From the NCBI RefSeq assembly GCF_002994745.2, contig NC_037092.1, positions 83,868,824-83,932,823 on the forward strand: a stretch of DNA of 64,000 bases. Direction: 5' to 3'. Below, piece by piece: positions 29,781-40,343 of this stretch. The notes beneath the pieces were generated by a model that worked only from the letters and a program-made list of their open reading frames with translations, was not told the origin of the DNA and ran no database searches. The translations under genes and the position numbers were made by a program. Each line of letters starts with the position of its first letter. Positions within the stretch are counted from its first letter, which is position 1. This DNA comes from Rosa chinensis (Eukaryota > Streptophyta > Magnoliopsida > Rosales > Rosaceae).

Positions 29781-31750
29781 CTTAGAACAACTCTAAGCAA
29801 AGCTGGAACTACATCATTCCATTCTAAGTGAATACTAGATTCATAGGCCTCACTACTAATTTTGGGCTATCATATCCCTTGACCAACTACTAGGTGTATC
29901 TATGTACTTTTAGAATCAAATTTAATAAATAAGGGAAAATGTCCAATTACCTAAATTTGAGCAACACTAACCTCATTTACCTAAACATCTTATGAGATTG
30001 TCCACTTACTCAATAATTTACATATCTTTTGCGCTAATACCCAATTTAAGTATTTTTTTTATTGTTTTCTTTTTATTTTTAGGACAATTTTACCCTATCC
30101 CTCATTGTCACTTAGAGAGAGAGAGAGTCATCGGAGACTTCTCCGGACTTCAGTGGCCGGCTACCAGACTTCGGCTGCGGGACTCCAGTGGCCGGATTCT
30201 TGCAACTGGTCACCGAAATCTGGCCACCGGACAGGTGACGGGAATCCAGCGTCCAATTTTGTTGCCCCCCAATAAACATGTTATTGTCCCCGAGTAATCT
30301 TATTATTGACCCCCAATAATCTTATTATTGCCCTTCAATAAACATTTTATTAACCCCCCAAATAAAATATCAACAAAACGATTACAACAGTTAAACAGTA
30401 ATACAGTGAGTCACCAATCTACAAAATCTACCCAAATGATGCTATTCGTACATAAAACAAACTTCCCCTTGAATTTATTTGGTAGCAAATCTATATATAT
30501 GGTATGAGACGCCGACCTAGTGGGTCTTAGCCATGTGGTACCCAAGGCATCGAATAAAAAAAGAAGGTGCGTACATAAAGAGATCCAAAAACATATGTAA
30601 AAAGGTAGAAGAAAACTTTTGAGTCTAATTGTGCTTTCTGTACCACTTACAGTGCCTTTTGGTCTTAATTGAATAACTTGATCGATGACCTCCAAGTTTT
30701 TGCCTCAAAGCTATTGCCAAATAAACAAAGTAGGGACTATTAGAGGCAGATCTCCATTTTCTTAACTCACGCAGCATCACGACCACGCCTTCATTTGAAC
30801 TTCATCAACGGCGAAGGTGATTGGCAAATCTGACTTGCTAGGAAGCTTGCTGCCATATGGTGAGGTTCAGAAGCTGTGTTTAAGTTTTTTGACGGTGGAG
30901 GAACAATTGAAACGGTAGTGGGCTGATACGGTGCAATCCATTTTCTAGCGACAACCCGAATTTAGAGCTCCGGTGAGAGTCGCTGCGGGTATCGTGGTGG
31001 AGAGAGAGAGGTCGAAAAGCTCTTATCCATCTCAAGAACCAAATCCGCCTCAAGACTAGCGATCCCATGCCCAAATCGTTGGATTCTTTGACCTAGTCGC
31101 TGGAATCGGAATCGGACGACACATCTCTCTCTCTCTTCGGAATCGGAACCGGACGCCTCCGGTGAGAGGTGTTGTGCTGGACGCCGAAGTCCTTGTGCAA
31201 GTGGCTCCATTTTCGATCTTTGGCTATCGGAGATTCGGAGGCGAAACCAACCAACCGGAATCGGATTTTGGAGGAGAGAGAGAGAGAGACGGGAATGAGA
31301 GTCTGAGAGTTGGATAGTTTTGAGGTTAAATTTGTCTTTTCATTTTAAATTGGGTGAATGGGAAGCTTATCTTGAGTTAAAATTGGGTATTTGGTCCGGA
31401 CCCAATCATACTTTTATGGTCCATGGCTCCATATTCCTAAAATAGATGCATATACGAACTAGTATTTAAAAAAAAAAAAAAAAAGGGTTAATGCTCATAC
31501 ACCCCAAATTTGGGAAAATACTTCTCATACACCCCAGTGTATTATTTTTGTTCCCTTTTACACAACTTTTTCTCACTTTCTTTCCTACCTACCCGTCTTT
31601 TCAAAATCCCTACCATTAGTACCCCTTTGTGGTCTTGGTCTGTTAGAGTCTGCATCTGCATATGTCTCTTTCATAAATTTATATATGTCGTTTTAGAAAC
31701 GTGGTGGGCCCATCAGAGTTTGTTTCATTTGAATATATGTATGAAGCTGA
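29781..31750. other. Intergenic region, probable decayed MULE-like element
   Basis: No gene recognised. The stretch about 29945-31400 has weakly inverted ends ('gtccaattacctaaatttgag' versus the complement of 'aattgggtatttggtcc') and GA-rich runs near 30113 and 31275. That suggests a decayed TIR transposon, but no target duplication was found. Bases 31367-31466 recur at about 55427-55530 as part of the segmental duplication. Bases 31484-31750 have nothing recognisable. Confidence 0.35.
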
Positions 31751-32047
31751 CAGTCATCCTCTAATTCGAAAGGTAAACAGTACAATTTACTATTCATAAT
31801 TTCAATTGTAGACAGACTTGAGCTTGTTGCTATATGCAAACATACTACTAAAGAACTGCAAAAAGAAAGAGAAAAATTGAGAAAATTAAAAACCTATCGG
31901 GACAGCCTTGATAGAGTTTCTCCCAATTACTGGGATATTATTTATAGACTTCAAACTAGAATCTATAAAATAGAAGAAGAGATAGAAAATCTCCTATATG
32001 TTCTGGAAGAGGAACAAAAACCTCTGAATTATTTGAGCATTGGTTAG
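31751..32047 (+). other. Upstream open frame of the caulimovirid, no ATG
   Basis: Open from the TGA before 31751 to TAG at 32045-32047 without a start codon. The last 75 or so residues are Lys/Glu/Leu-rich with heptad-like spacing (KELQKEREKLRKLK, then KIEEEIENLLYVLEEEQK), so a coiled coil is likely. It could be translated from a spliced leader (gtaaac donor at about 31771) or be a degenerate small ORF. Caulimovirids commonly carry a small coiled-coil protein, but I cannot assign homology. Confidence 0.4.
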
Positions 32048-32060
32048 ATCCGCACATCAC

Positions 32061-32072
32061 TGGTATCAGAGC
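32061..32072 (+). other. tRNA-Met primer-binding site of the caulimovirid
   Basis: tggtatcagagc, 33 bases before the polyprotein ATG. All Caulimoviridae prime minus-strand synthesis with initiator tRNA-Met. There is no LTR end next to it. Confidence 0.85.
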
Positions 32073-32104
32073 TTGTAAAAGGCTCAAAGGAGAACCCCTC
32101 CTTA

Positions 32105-35100
32105 ATGGGGACAATGTCAGAATTGTTACTAGAGAAAATAAATTCTCTACTGAAAGCTTCTGATGAGAAATATCAGAAGATGTTACTAGAAATATCTAGA
32201 TGTCAGTCGACACTAGAAACAATACCTGCTATAATCCACCAATTGGAAAGATTGGAAAACAAACTGGATTATATCAAAGATCTTCCAAAAACGGAAGAAG
32301 AAAGACTGACAAGTGTCAGTAGAAAAATCAAAGAACAGCAAAAAACGCTGGAATCTATACTGAAGGACAAGAAATTGCCTACAGTAAAAAAGAAGACTAA
32401 TGGGTTTAAACCATTAGAGAAACCAGACTCAAATCGTGTTCCTAACATGATTTTTCTGGAACCATCTACTAGTCAGACTAGTATCCGGTATGAAAATCCG
32501 GAGAATACAGAAAAAAGAGAAATGAAGATGTTAAGCATCTTTGGAAAAAAGAAAGGAGTTCAACTCCTAAATTCTGAAGAATTTGAATACAATGAGATCG
32601 AGCATGAGGTAAAAAATTCCTCAATTCCAAAGCTAGATTTCAAACAGATCTACCGACGGGGAACATTTGACCTGATGGACAGCCATCATTTCAAAATACT
32701 TGAATTCACAACCCCCTCAACAACAGGAGAAACAGATCTCTTGATGATCACCCCTGCTGAAGTTGCCAGAGCACAAGCAAAGCAATACCAATTTATGCAC
32801 ATTGGAGCAGTCCAAGTCGGCATAAAACTATTGGCAAGAGAAGGCATCAACTGTTCAGTCCTATGTGTCCTGCAAGACAACAGACTGACAGACTTCCAAG
32901 CTAGTCTGTTTGGGACTTTAGAAGCATCATTATGCAACCAGGTAGCATATTTCAACTGCTTCCCCAACTTTTCAACCAGCTTGAAAGATGCAGCCCACTG
33001 CCTCAGACTGAGAGTCAAGACAGACGGGATCTCAATGAAAGAAGAAATGCAAGAATTGGCAATAGTATACAGAGTATACTATAAACTGATGAGCACCACA
33101 GTGGAACCAAAGACAAGGATCTCCAACATCCCTGGTCTCACTACTGGATTCCTCACCAACCAGAAGAACCATTCACAGCAGATTCACAAGGTTGCTTGGA
33201 ATGAAGTAACTTTTCCTCTTGAATGGAAACTGTCCGGTCCAAAAAAGCTGCCGGAAAGAGCAAAAGCAAAAATCTACGAGAGTAGACGCACTGGAGAAAT
33301 CAGCCTCAACTTTGAAGATCACAGGAAAAGTGATGTCTGTCCTGAAAACATCAGGATAAACAACAATCTTCTGAGAAGAAGCTACAGCACCAGAGAAGCC
33401 GGTGTCAGTGGTACAAAACCCACTATTGAAGAACCAATATCAGAAGAAGATCTGGAAGCTGATCTATGCAGACCAGTCCATATGCTCAGAGCTGAAAAGC
33501 TCTATGATCTTTACAAAGAAGCTGAGAATTGTGAAAGTCCTGAACGATTAGAAAAACTAATCGAGGAAATGAAAGAATTCAAATGCAGAAAGACAAGAAA
33601 AGTCTTTCCTTACCAAGATGTTGAAATGGAAGAAGGAGGAAGCTCCAGAACTTTCATAAAAAAAGAAACAAGGGAAATGAAACTCCCAGTTCAGAAAGCC
33701 CCCACGGGTAAAAAAGGAGAAAGAAATTCTCAAAGATTCGTCCCCGAGGACAATCTGCCAAGAGTTCCTATCACGAACTATGGCATCTGGTTGAATCTAG
33801 ACAAGAGTCTAGACAAAAGAAAAACCATTGACCAATGGGTAGATAGCCTGATGATGGCTTCTGCACTTACCCTTGGCAAATTTGAAGCACCAGATTTGCA
33901 GGTGTACTATGAAACTACTCTCACTGGAGTGGCAAAAAAGTACTACCTATCTTTCAAGGAAACTACCAGAGGAAGAGACTGGCTTGAAGAGATAAAAAAT
34001 TCAAAGTCTCCGTATGATTTTGCAGTACCCCTGTACGATCAATTCTGTGGAGATCTCTCAAATCTGAGTGAGAAAGCCAAAGAAACGGCAAAGTCGAATA
34101 TCTATGCTCTCAAGATCTGTGACATGAGATATTTCGAAGAATACCTGAATGAGTTTCAGGAATATTACTGTACAATTGGTGAACTAGAGAATACTGATCT
34201 AGTTAATCTGTTGCACAGAAAGCTCCCTGAACCATGGAGAACAGCTGTGAGAGAAAGCATAGCTGAAAAACCAATTGAACGATTTTCAGTTGGAGGAATT
34301 GCCGACAGAATCCGGCAACTTCTGAAGGAGCAATGCAAAGCCAATCTTAGAGCTAAGATGGCCAAGAAGCAACTCAAAGGAGTTGAAAATTTCTGTTACG
34401 GAATACTGGATATGCCCACTAACTGGGGATGTCATGAATCCAAATTCCACAGAAAGAAGAAAAAAGAAAAATATTACTCGAAAAAATTCAAAAAGAGTAA
34501 TCAGAGAAAGAATTGGAGATTCAAGAAAAGCTCCAATTACAAGAAGCAAGAGGATGAAGATCCAAAAAAGAAATTCTTCAAGAAAAAGAAGAATACTCAG
34601 CAGCATAAACAACCTAGCAAGAAAGCTTGCAGATGTTGGTTGTGTAAAGCTGAAGGGCACTATGCCAATGAATGCCCAGAAAAGGGTAACAGATCTACTA
34701 AAGCTCTCTTTGAAGAATATGAGCAAATAGTAGAGGTAGCAAATATGAAAGGCTACGAACTAGCCTATTCTGATGATGAAGATGACGACAGGTCAGTCTA
34801 TTCTGCCTGGTCCGAAGAAGAAGAAAGTTCATCAGAAGAGTCTGAGACAGATTCTGAAGTAGAGTACTTCGAATCCAGACAAATGAACGTTTTGAAAGTC
34901 AAAAACTGGGAAGAAAGCAAGACAGAATCCTTCATGTCTTCTTATCAGGTCAACCCTGGTTCATTCGTCTGTGACTACTGCTTATGTCACAAGAAGAATG
35001 GTCTCCCTATGTTCTGCGAAGAGTCTAAGAAGACTTATCACAAAGAATGCTTCATAGCTGAAGCAAGAAGAAAAACCAAGAATGGTCTTGTCAACCAATG

Positions 35101-38100
35101 GGTTGAGCAAGAATATGAAGAGTATTTCGCTGAGAAAAAAGCGAAAGAAGTTGAAACTCTGTTCCAGGAAACCATGGAACAAACAAAGAATGTTGCAGCA
35201 ACTGTAGTCCAGGAAACGACTATTGAACAACCTTCTTCCTCAGAAATAAAGGAAGAAATCATCGGTGAAGAAACAATCGATGAAGATATTGAACTGGTTG
35301 AAATACCAGAAAATGTCCATCTCTTAGAAAGACAAGAGATAGCTGCGGATACTGGTACATGGGATCTACTTGGCCAACCTTCCGGCAAGTTTGATTACAA
35401 AGTCAGATATGATCCTCCCCCCTGGTTCAGTAATCCAGACAGCAAGGAGATAACTCCTACAGATTGGGATGATGATGACAAATCACCCACTCAGGAAAAT
35501 GTTCCAAAAGAATGTAAACCATTCATTCCAACGGAACAAGCTCAAGAAAATGAGCTTCACCAATCGAAAGCCGTCTCTACAAGTAGATACAGCAACTACA
35601 TAGAGATCGGACTCAAGTTCCCTGATCACAGGAAATATCATCTACATGCTTTTGTAGATAATGGATCAGGCTTTACTGTTGCAAAGAGATTTGCAATTCC
35701 AGAAGAACTCTGGAACGAAGACACGAAAAAGTCAGCTACTGGTGTTACATTCGATGGAAGCCATCTCACCATGAAGAGAGTAGCAAAAAATGTTCATATC
35801 ACCATTGGTGGAGGAACATTTATCATCCAGAATGTTTGGCAATCTGAAGGCCAAGGATCTGATTTCTTGTTGGGCAATGATTTTATTCTCCAACAACGAT
35901 TCATTCAGGATGAAGAAGCGATAGGCTTCAGAAAAGGAGAACGGGTGTTCTGGGCTGACCGCCTCACACATGCATTCAGTGTAGTCGGTCCCGGTTTTAC
36001 TACTCAGTATCAGAGATCGCAACAGAATAGTGGTGATCTTACCCCCTACAAACCCAAAATTCAACCAATACTCCAAATCAAACAACAAGAAGAATTGCTT
36101 GTTGAAGAATCTTCAGAAGAAGAAGAAGAAGCTAGTGAAGATGAAGAAGATAGTTTCATCCACGAGCACAACCTCAAGCACTTTCAGAACAAGCTTGAGT
36201 CTCAACAAACTCCCACTCTTGACAAAATCAAGAAACTACTCGAGCAGAATGTGGATACAAATCCTCAGAAGTTTTGGGAAAAAGACCCAGTGGTCTGTGA
36301 ATTAAGATTGCATGACATGAACGCTATCTGCCATGTCAAAGCTATTCCTCAGTACAAAGAGGAAGATCAAAAAGAATTCAGAAGTGATATTGAAGATCTC
36401 CTGAAAAAGAGATTAATTCAACCTTCCACTAGCCCTCATCATGCTCCAGCATTCTACGTGAGAAATCATGCAGAGAATCTAAGAGGAAAAGCTAGAATGG
36501 TTATTGACTATAGAGATGTCAATAAGAAGACTGTCAAAGACGGATATCAGATCGCTCAAGTCAGAGTCCTGATCAACCAGCTCAGAGGAGCTAAAGTCTT
36601 TTCGAAATTCGATGCAAAGTCGGGTTTCTGGCAGGTCAAGATGCATCCAGAGAGTATCCCTCTCACTGCATTTGGAACACCACAAGGTCATTACGAGTGG
36701 CTGGTAATGCCTTTTGGTCTAAAGCAAGCTCCCTCAATCTTCCAAAGAAAGATGGACAACATCTTCAAGCATGTAGCGGAGTTCTGCGTCGTCTACATAG
36801 ATGACATCCTGGTCTTCTCCAAAAACAGAGAAGAACACATGAAGCACCTCCACGAGGTAACAAAGCTGATAGTCCAGCATGGAATTATCCTAGGTAAGAA
36901 GAAAATCTTCTTTATCCTCGATGAAGTTGATTTCCTAGGAATAAACATCAAGAATGGAGTCATAAAGCTCCAACCTCACATCCTTGAAAAGATCTGGAAG
37001 TTCCCAGACAAAATCCCTGATGCTAAGAGTCTAGAGAGATTCCTTGGTGTCATAAATTATGGGAGAGATTTCATCCCTAGAATCTCAGGGTTAACAGCAA
37101 TGTTATCTCCCAAGACAAGTTCCAAAAGAAAATGGAACTTCACAGAAGATGATGAAAAGATCGTGAAGCAGATAAAAGACCTCTGCAAGAACCTCCCTCC
37201 TCTTCAACAACCAGAAGAGAATGATGAAATTATCCTCCAGACAGATGCGAGTGATAATTACTGGTCCGGTGTTGTTCTGGCGAGAGCGCCTGGAACTAAC
37301 ATTGAAAAGATCTGTAAATTTTGTAGTGGCAAGTTCAGCCCTGCAGAACTGAATTATCCCACAGGGGAAAAAGAGATTTTAGCTGTCAAGAAAACAATTT
37401 TAAATTCTCCAGCTTATCTGGGAAAAACCTTTACTGTCCGCACCGATTGTGCTAGAGTAAAGAATTTTAAAAATTTTAAACTTGACAAAGCTGCTGATAG
37501 AGGAAGATTAGCCAACTGGCAATTGTTTCTTAACCAATATGATTATACTGTTGAATTAATTGCAGGAAACAAGAACTATCTTCCAGACGCATTGACCAGA
37601 GAACTGGCAATGTTCAGCCAAAGAGAAGACGACGAAGGTCGTAATCCCAGAAGCAGAAGGACTGGGAAAGAACAGGAATCTGAAGAAGATCCAAAAGAAA
37701 CCAAAGAGAAAATCCTTAAAAGGTTTCTGCTAAGCTCAAAAGGCTTGGCCTCAACTGATCAATCCCAGGGTAAAGGATTGGCTAGCCCGTCTCAAACGGC
37801 AGACGGTAAAGGCACATCAAGACCGTTGACGGCTGCTGCTTTGCCAAAAAGCAGACCAACTCCTAGTGGAGTTATAAATGTTTTTAATTACGAATTAAGA
37901 ACTTTTGATACTCCTGTGTTCAGAACTGGCAGGAGATTAGCGTATCACCAGAAGGCAATCCTGGACAATCTCTTATTTGCCTTTCAAGAAAGAAGCAGTG
38001 GATTAATGTTCCCAGCTCTGTTTGCATTAGCTGAAGAACTCTACGAGAATGGTAGACCACAAGGTGAAGAGCTTCATACACAGCAGAGTGCTGTAAGGAA

Positions 38101-38914
38101 AGAAAAACTATCCTTCCTTGAAAGTCCAGAAAGTGCTAGGGTCCCTATCATAGCACTCAATGAATCAGACTGGTATGAATTCCATAATCTGATAGGAAGG
38201 CACAATCCTGAAAACCTAGTTCCTCCAACCCTCTTTATTGTCTCAGGACCATATGTTGGAAGATACCTGGTAAATGTTCAGAGTGAACATCCTCAAGAAC
38301 ACAAGCTATGGCTTGTTGAAAATGGTTTTGTCCATAATTTATGGACTAAAACTAATGATGATCTGAGAGGCTTGCCGCCTATTATTGTCAACACGGTCAA
38401 GAACATCAGAAAAGACAACTGTATGCTTCGTCTGAAGTTCAGATCCACACCTCCTGAATGGATCCAGAAGACAGATGGTGAAGTTGAATATATTCCTCCA
38501 TATCATTATGTGAGAATTATTCAAAGAAGATATCTTCAACCAGCCTGTGTAGCATACAACGGCCAACCAAATTCTAGCATTCCCTGGATGAAGGCCATGG
38601 CTCTTGACTACATCAAAAAGATCATCTCTGAAGACATCAACAACACATTCCTGGCAGCAGGAGAAAAGACAATTATCACTGCTTACGATCATCCTGACGT
38701 AGTCAGCAGCGATATATTCCTATCTCTAACCAGAAAAGAGATAGACTCGACAATGGCATGCATGCGTTGGGTGGAAAAGCTTGAAAATGACAACCACTAC
38801 AAGATGTATGTTGATACAGACGTCGAGGATAATGCAACAACAACTCGCATGGCCCAGACAGACAACAACTCCTTTGTCTTTGGCCACCATTCTGAAACGG
38901 ACGAGAACATGTGA
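32105..38914 (+). CDS. Caulimovirid polyprotein: movement, coat, protease, reverse transcriptase, RNase H (2269 aa)
   Basis: Residues 1-110 are Lys/Glu-rich and helical. About 175-345 is a 30K-type movement protein (IGAVQVGIK, then DNRLTDFQASLFGTLEASLC). About 550-860 is coat protein, ending in a zinc knuckle CX2CX4HX4C at C844, C847, H852, C857 after a Lys-rich tract. A second Cys/His cluster is at 956-982. The aspartic protease motif is D1185-N-G-S, unlike the usual D-T/S-G. Reverse transcriptase (about 1400-1650) has YIDD at 1564-1567. RNase H runs about 1705-1835 with TDASD (D1714) and a DALTREL end. A further 430 residues (1840-2269) follow that I do not recognise. The frame is uninterrupted. 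It is longer than a typical petuvirus polyprotein. Whether it is expressed is not shown. Confidence 0.9.
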   Translation: MGTMSELLLEKINSLLKASDEKYQKMLLEISRCQSTLETIPAIIHQLERLENKLDYIKDLPKTEEERLTSVSRKIKEQQKTLESILKDKKLPTVKKKTNGFKPLEKPDSNRVPNMIFLEPSTSQTSIRYENPENTEKREMKMLSIFGKKKGVQLLNSEEFEYNEIEHEVKNSSIPKLDFKQIYRRGTFDLMDSHHFKILEFTTPSTTGETDLLMITPAEVARAQAKQYQFMHIGAVQVGIKLLAREGINCSVLCVLQDNRLTDFQASLFGTLEASLCNQVAYFNCFPNFSTSLKDAAHCLRLRVKTDGISMKEEMQELAIVYRVYYKLMSTTVEPKTRISNIPGLTTGFLTNQKNHSQQIHKVAWNEVTFPLEWKLSGPKKLPERAKAKIYESRRTGEISLNFEDHRKSDVCPENIRINNNLLRRSYSTREAGVSGTKPTIEEPISEEDLEADLCRPVHMLRAEKLYDLYKEAENCESPERLEKLIEEMKEFKCRKTRKVFPYQDVEMEEGGSSRTFIKKETREMKLPVQKAPTGKKGERNSQRFVPEDNLPRVPITNYGIWLNLDKSLDKRKTIDQWVDSLMMASALTLGKFEAPDLQVYYETTLTGVAKKYYLSFKETTRGRDWLEEIKNSKSPYDFAVPLYDQFCGDLSNLSEKAKETAKSNIYALKICDMRYFEEYLNEFQEYYCTIGELENTDLVNLLHRKLPEPWRTAVRESIAEKPIERFSVGGIADRIRQLLKEQCKANLRAKMAKKQLKGVENFCYGILDMPTNWGCHESKFHRKKKKEKYYSKKFKKSNQRKNWRFKKSSNYKKQEDEDPKKKFFKKKKNTQQHKQPSKKACRCWLCKAEGHYANECPEKGNRSTKALFEEYEQIVEVANMKGYELAYSDDEDDDRSVYSAWSEEEESSSEESETDSEVEYFESRQMNVLKVKNWEESKTESFMSSYQVNPGSFVCDYCLCHKKNGLPMFCEESKKTYHKECFIAEARRKTKNGLVNQWVEQEYEEYFAEKKAKEVETLFQETMEQTKNVAATVVQETTIEQPSSSEIKEEIIGEETIDEDIELVEIPENVHLLERQEIAADTGTWDLLGQPSGKFDYKVRYDPPPWFSNPDSKEITPTDWDDDDKSPTQENVPKECKPFIPTEQAQENELHQSKAVSTSRYSNYIEIGLKFPDHRKYHLHAFVDNGSGFTVAKRFAIPEELWNEDTKKSATGVTFDGSHLTMKRVAKNVHITIGGGTFIIQNVWQSEGQGSDFLLGNDFILQQRFIQDEEAIGFRKGERVFWADRLTHAFSVVGPGFTTQYQRSQQNSGDLTPYKPKIQPILQIKQQEELLVEESSEEEEEASEDEEDSFIHEHNLKHFQNKLESQQTPTLDKIKKLLEQNVDTNPQKFWEKDPVVCELRLHDMNAICHVKAIPQYKEEDQKEFRSDIEDLLKKRLIQPSTSPHHAPAFYVRNHAENLRGKARMVIDYRDVNKKTVKDGYQIAQVRVLINQLRGAKVFSKFDAKSGFWQVKMHPESIPLTAFGTPQGHYEWLVMPFGLKQAPSIFQRKMDNIFKHVAEFCVVYIDDILVFSKNREEHMKHLHEVTKLIVQHGIILGKKKIFFILDEVDFLGINIKNGVIKLQPHILEKIWKFPDKIPDAKSLERFLGVINYGRDFIPRISGLTAMLSPKTSSKRKWNFTEDDEKIVKQIKDLCKNLPPLQQPEENDEIILQTDASDNYWSGVVLARAPGTNIEKICKFCSGKFSPAELNYPTGEKEILAVKKTILNSPAYLGKTFTVRTDCARVKNFKNFKLDKAADRGRLANWQLFLNQYDYTVELIAGNKNYLPDALTRELAMFSQREDDEGRNPRSRRTGKEQESEEDPKETKEKILKRFLLSSKGLASTDQSQGKGLASPSQTADGKGTSRPLTAAALPKSRPTPSGVINVFNYELRTFDTPVFRTGRRLAYHQKAILDNLLFAFQERSSGLMFPALFALAEELYENGRPQGEELHTQQSAVRKEKLSFLESPESARVPIIALNESDWYEFHNLIGRHNPENLVPPTLFIVSGPYVGRYLVNVQSEHPQEHKLWLVENGFVHNLWTKTNDDLRGLPPIIVNTVKNIRKDNCMLRLKFRSTPPEWIQKTDGEVEYIPPYHYVRIIQRRYLQPACVAYNGQPNSSIPWMKAMALDYIKKIISEDINNTFLAAGEKTIITAYDHPDVVSSDIFLSLTRKEIDSTMACMRWVEKLENDNHYKMYVDTDVEDNATTTRMAQTDNNSFVFGHHSETDENM

Positions 38915-39146
38915 AGCTACAGGTGAAGAATCAGCACCAAAATAGCAACTATAGAACTTTAGACTTTTCTAAAGCTACTTTTGCTTTTTCCTTTTCAAAA
39001 AAGAAAAGGTTAAGTGAAAAACATTTCACTTTTTCCTTTTGCTTTTCCCTGACCGACCTCCACCAGCAGGAGCACTACGAAAAGCAGAAGTCACGGAGTT
39101 GTCCTGTACATTTTTGTATTTTGAATTCTAGTTTGAGTTCCGCTCC

Positions 39147-39156
39147 CTATATAAGG
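39147..39156 (+). promoter_or_regulatory. Pararetroviral promoter TATA box
   Basis: ctatataagg lies about 230 bases after the polyprotein stop, in the position of the 35S-type promoter of caulimovirids. A possible polyadenylation signal, aataaa, follows at about 39212-39217, giving the terminal redundancy expected of a pregenomic RNA. Confidence 0.65.
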
Positions 39157-39740
39157 AGCTTCAGCTTCTCTTAGAAGGCATTAGAAGTTTAGATCAGAAA
39201 ACTCCTCTGATAATAAAAATAGGAAAATAGCAGTGTGCTTCCCTTCCTATCTAGGTGTGAAGTAGTGTGCTTCCAATACAAGTAAGTAACTGGTCTCATT
39301 CTTATGGATAGCTAAACAGCTTTTGCTGTTTACCTGAGAATGAGGCTCTGATTGTTTAAAGTTTTATATGTATATTTGAATAAATAAATTCAGATGGATG
39401 TTCACCCACTTCTTTAATTTATAAAATGTTTATGTCATTATCTTTACATTTTGTACTCATATTTATCATGCATAGTTTACTATGTCAAAAGTTTGAATAT
39501 TCGAATGCATACATGCATCCCATGGAAAGCTAAAGTTCTAAAACTTTACTGTTCAGCCAAAAGAATCAGTTTTAAAACAGAAAAATTAGGACAAGCAGCA
39601 GTGATTCCGCCCTGTGAGTAGCCGTTTAGACAGGAAGTCGTTAGGCGAAATGTGGCATGTTGAAGGCTAGTCTTGTTTTTGTTTTAATGTTTTTTGTTGT
39701 TTCCTTTTGACTGAATAGAACGGTAGAAGAATCTAAGGTC

Positions 39741-40032
39741 AACATAGGATACAGATGGCATTTGTTTGTCAAAACTATCCCTGTTAGTCTTTGTCTTTTG
39801 TCAATAGTGAAATACCAAAGTGTTGGGCAGTTGGGAAAAATACCAAGGATTTTTGGGTATGCGGGAATTACCCCTTATATAGTATTACTCCACTTTGGAG
39901 CCGCTTCATATAGACATGGGCTCATTTCTTTCTATTGGCTGCATAGAATAATTTCCAGAGTCTGGGCTTAATTTTGTTTCAACTTCTTTTATGGGCCCTG
40001 CTTCTCAGTTTGGCTCTTTAGATGTGGTTTCT
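39741..40032. other. Copy A host flank between caulimovirid and Gypsy element
   Basis: Bases about 39883-40032 match 55554-55690 (copy B) closely, starting 'tattactccactttgg'. They are host DNA that was once continuous with 51609 onward. No gene. Confidence 0.7.
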
Positions 40033-40322
40033 TGTTATGAAATCAGAGTTACTATTCATAGTCTAAGTAGGAGTCAATGTCTATCCTCTTTTGGGGTCAA
40101 TACACACCGTTTCATTTTATTATACGCAGCATTTTCATCATTGCTCAGGGAATCTGTTAGGTGAGAGTCTTCCATGGCTGTGCGACACGTGTCCTGTAGC
40201 TAGCCTTTATCTACTTGTAAACCTGTGAAGTAAGGGATCAGAAAATTTTTGCCTTAGTGTTCTCTTTCATTCCAGTAGCTTTCTTTTAGCAATTCTCCTC
40301 TGTTAGGAATTCGATCCTAACA
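40033..40322 (+). repeat. 5' LTR of the chromovirus
   Basis: 290 bp, identical by eye to 51314-51603, TG...CA ends, target duplication tttct just before it. Confidence 0.96.
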
Positions 40323-40325
40323 ATC

Positions 40326-40337
40326 TGGTATCAGAGA
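40326..40337 (+). other. Primer-binding site of the chromovirus
   Basis: tggtatcagaga, three bases after the LTR end, initiator tRNA-Met type. Confidence 0.85.
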
Positions 40338-40343
40338 CCAGCA

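Larger units (their letters stand above)
31751..39740 (+). mobile_element. Endogenous caulimovirid (plant pararetrovirus), one genome length
   Basis: An integrated copy about 8 kb long, the size of single-polyprotein Caulimoviridae such as petuviruses and florendoviruses. From left to right: an open frame without ATG (31751-32047), a tRNA-Met primer-binding site (32061-32072), one polyprotein frame (32105-38914), a pararetroviral promoter with ctatataagg (39147-39156), and a poly-A signal (aataaa near 39212) with leader-like sequence to about 39740. There are no LTRs and no integrase, which separates it from Gypsy elements. The exact integration ends are not determined. Copy B of the segmental duplication lacks it, so it arrived after the duplication. 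The main frame has no stop. Confidence 0.85.

Noticed and set aside
32105..38914. Reading the 2269-codon frame as a Gypsy polyprotein
   Set aside because: No integrase, no flanking LTRs, and a 30K-type movement protein is present; this is a caulimovirid.
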